6,776 nucleotides of DNA from Candidatus Gerdarchaeota archaeon (lineage in GTDB: Archaea > Asgardarchaeota > Heimdallarchaeia > JABLTI01). Position numbers and translations under genes: made by a program. Below are positions 5,905 to 6,776 of the stretch, in pieces. Below the pieces are notes generated by a model, which had not been told where the DNA came from, did no database searches, and worked only from the letters and a program-made list of their open reading frames with translations. Each line of letters starts with the position of its first letter. The stretch's first letter is position 1. The stretch lies in the NCBI GenBank assembly GCA_016839405.1, contig JAEOUJ010000135.1, positions 1-6,776 on the forward strand, written 5' to 3'.

Positions 5905-6366
5905 TTACAAAGATTCTAAAACTTTTGCTTGCCTTTTATTATACCAGAAAGCTATAATCATTATTAGTAGCAAACCAATCATTTGACAAAAACCGTATTG
6001 TGCTACTGGATCTTGTATGTCAAATAATGAAATGCTAACGAGAATTCCGTAGGTTACAAAGTAACAAACAAAATACACTACACTAACCAAAGTTGCTGCT
6101 AAGAAAGGTGCACGATAATCCTTAATAGAATAAGACCGAATTCGAATGAGGAAGGCTTCATATAAAGCCACTTCAGCTGTTGAAATGATAAATACAGCAG
6201 CGATTATTATTACAATATACGCTGGAAGATATATGCTATTTACTACTTGTAAAATTTTCATCGCATGATAAATCATTGGTATTTGAGTCAACATAGCAAA
6301 ACCTGTTAACATGGCTAAAACACCAAAAGGTTTTCCGCGTTGCCATTGAATGTTCAAACTCGACAT
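5905..6366 (-). CDS. Small four-helix integral membrane protein of unknown function
   Basis: I do not recognise a family. The 153-residue product has four predicted membrane helices: about 14-34, 46-68, 88-111 and 123-142. The charged segments QWQRGK at the N-terminus, RIRSYSIKDYR (74-84) between helices 2 and 3, and NKRQAK at the C-terminus should all face the cytoplasm, giving an N-in/C-in topology. The short outside loops carry few charges. No catalytic or metal-binding pattern stands out beyond two isolated cysteines (C101, C127). The ATG at 6366 is supported by GGAAGG 7 nt upstream. The gene converges with the radical SAM gene and diverges from the next one, so it is probably its own transcript and context gives little hint of its job. 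Confidence 0.72.
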   Translation of the reverse strand: MSSLNIQWQRGKPFGVLAMLTGFAMLTQIPMIYHAMKILQVVNSIYLPAYIVIIIAAVFIISTAEVALYEAFLIRIRSYSIKDYRAPFLAATLVSVVYFVCYFVTYGILVSISLFDIQDPVAQYGFCQMIGLLLIMIIAFWYNKRQAKVLESL

Positions 6367-6373
6367 GTGTTAA

Positions 6374-6379
6374 CCTTCC
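6374..6379 (-). promoter_or_regulatory. Shine-Dalgarno site GGAAGG for the membrane-protein gene
   Basis: GGAAGG on the minus strand ends 7 nt before the ATG at 6366 and supports that start. The surrounding GGAAGGTTAA is identical to the site before the longin-like gene. Confidence 0.55.
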
Positions 6380-6409
6380 ATAAATTACTAGGAACTTATT
6401 TCAATTATC

Positions 6410-6445
6410 TTTCGCTAAGAGAAAGACTGATTAAAAATATTTTGT
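6410..6445 (-). promoter_or_regulatory. Candidate promoter and small inverted repeat upstream of the membrane-protein gene
   Basis: On the minus strand AAAATATTTTTAATC (about 6431-6445) is TATA-like; usual spacing would start transcription near 6405-6415, giving a leader of about 40-50 nt. Overlapping this is the 6-bp inverted repeat TCTTTC/GAAAGA with a 7-nt centre (about 6410-6428), which could be an operator or a 5' stem. The rest of the gap to 6577 holds only AT-rich sequence and the next gene's control signals. Confidence 0.3.
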
Positions 6446-6561
6446 ATTGTTTTGGGAGTTCGTAATAAATCTCTTTTTAATTCAAAAAAATAAGTTACTC
6501 CGATATGTTTAAATGAACATAACGTTCTAATTGATTAGCTTAAAGATTAATTATTGCAAAA

Positions 6562-6566
6562 AAGGA
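6562..6566 (+). promoter_or_regulatory. Shine-Dalgarno-like AAGGA before the right-edge gene
   Basis: AAGGA lies 11 nt before the ATG at 6578, and only 4 nt before an ATG at 6571 that reads four codons into a TAA. The spacing favours 6578 as the functional start, although 11 nt is on the long side. A TATA-like GATTAATTATT (about 6545-6555) lies just upstream. Confidence 0.35.
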
Positions 6567-6577
6567 TAATATGAATT

Positions 6578-6776
6578 ATGAATAAAATTCCAAAAATTAT
6601 CGTTATATCAGTCATTGCAATAGTAATTTCTACAGGTACAGGTATTGGCATTTGGTTGGGCATAAGGAATTTAAGTTTAGGTCCACATCCAGATGAAGAT
6701 TGGTCTTTACAAATCAGTGGTAATATAATAGGTGGAGATTTTAACATTACAATAGCTGAACTTTTAGAAATGCCAA
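6578..6776 (+). CDS. Membrane-anchored protein with the start of a sulfite-oxidase-type molybdopterin-like domain (3' truncated)
   Basis: Sixty-six codons are visible before the window ends. Residues 1-6 are basic (MNKIPK), followed by a hydrophobic helix (about 7-28) with a GTGIGIW segment. This is best read as an N-terminal signal anchor placing the rest outside the cell; no lipobox cysteine is seen. After the linker LGPHPDED comes WSLQISGNI (42-50) and then ITIAELLEMP (57-66). This W-x-L-x-I-x-G ... lTl-x-eLl-x-lP arrangement is how sulfite-oxidase-like molybdopterin domains commonly begin, and related archaeal surface proteins share it. The cofactor-binding cysteine, if present, would be beyond the edge, so the enzymatic role is not established. 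It is divergently arranged with the membrane-protein gene. Confidence 0.6.
   Translation, partial: MNKIPKIIVISVIAIVISTGTGIGIWLGIRNLSLGPHPDEDWSLQISGNIIGGDFNITIAELLEMP

Noticed and set aside
6571..6585. ATG at 6571 as the start of the right-edge gene
   Set aside because: It reads only four codons before TAA; the overlapping ATG at 6578 opens the long frame with the membrane anchor.
6547..6747. Minus-strand 66-residue frame at the right end
   Set aside because: It lies opposite the plus-strand gene that has a proper signal anchor and SD-like site; its Ile/Pro-rich product reflects antisense reading of that helix.
1..6776. Defence system, CRISPR array, insertion sequence, tRNA or rRNA
   Set aside because: I looked on both strands and found no regular spaced repeats, transposase, nuclease-effector pair or cloverleaf; genes are ordinary housekeeping, metabolic or surface types.

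Overview
The window comes from an AT-rich archaeal genome. Several things point to Archaea: TATA-like elements upstream of genes, the C-terminal end of an EndoQ-type (PHP-family) DNA repair endonuclease, and U-rich stretches after genes. A protein built from tandem longin/roadblock-like modules suggests an Asgard archaeon (Loki-, Thor- or Heimdall-like), because those genomes are rich in such small-GTPase-regulator folds. The Asgard assignment is an inference from gene content; no rRNA or other marker is present. Shine-Dalgarno sites (GAGGAGG, GGAAGG) precede several starts, so SD-led translation appears to be used alongside short-leader transcripts.

Layout: (1) 2-493, plus: the 3' end of an EndoQ-like gene, cut by the left edge and ending in a PCNA-interacting (PIP-like) motif. 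(2) 486-1835, minus: a 449-residue protein with three longin/roadblock-like modules, overlapping the EndoQ gene tail-to-tail by 8 bp. (3) About 1836-2041: a divergent control region with a promoter on each strand, a tandem TTATCTA repeat and a possible 23-codon leader ORF. (4) 2042-4571, plus: a two-gene operon encoding a ferredoxin/double-CCG iron-sulfur protein (GlcF/LutA/HdrD-like) and a GlcD-like FAD oxidase, closed by a hairpin and T-tracts. (5) 4737-5870, plus: a radical SAM protein of the PflX/COG1313 type. (6) 5905-6366, minus: a small four-helix membrane protein. (7) 6578 to the right edge, plus: the start of a membrane-anchored protein whose first extracellular segment resembles the beginning of a sulfite-oxidase-type molybdopterin domain.

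How the genes relate: only the iron-sulfur/flavoprotein pair is clearly one functional unit. It is probably a 2-hydroxyacid (lactate/glycolate-like) dehydrogenase passing electrons from FAD through Fe-S clusters to an acceptor not encoded here. The other genes look like independent transcription units. I see no defence island, CRISPR array, transposase, tRNA or rRNA. The least ordinary item is the triple-module longin-like protein. Secondary items are the degenerate C-terminal motif of the flavoprotein and the unusual start regions of the longin-like and radical SAM genes.
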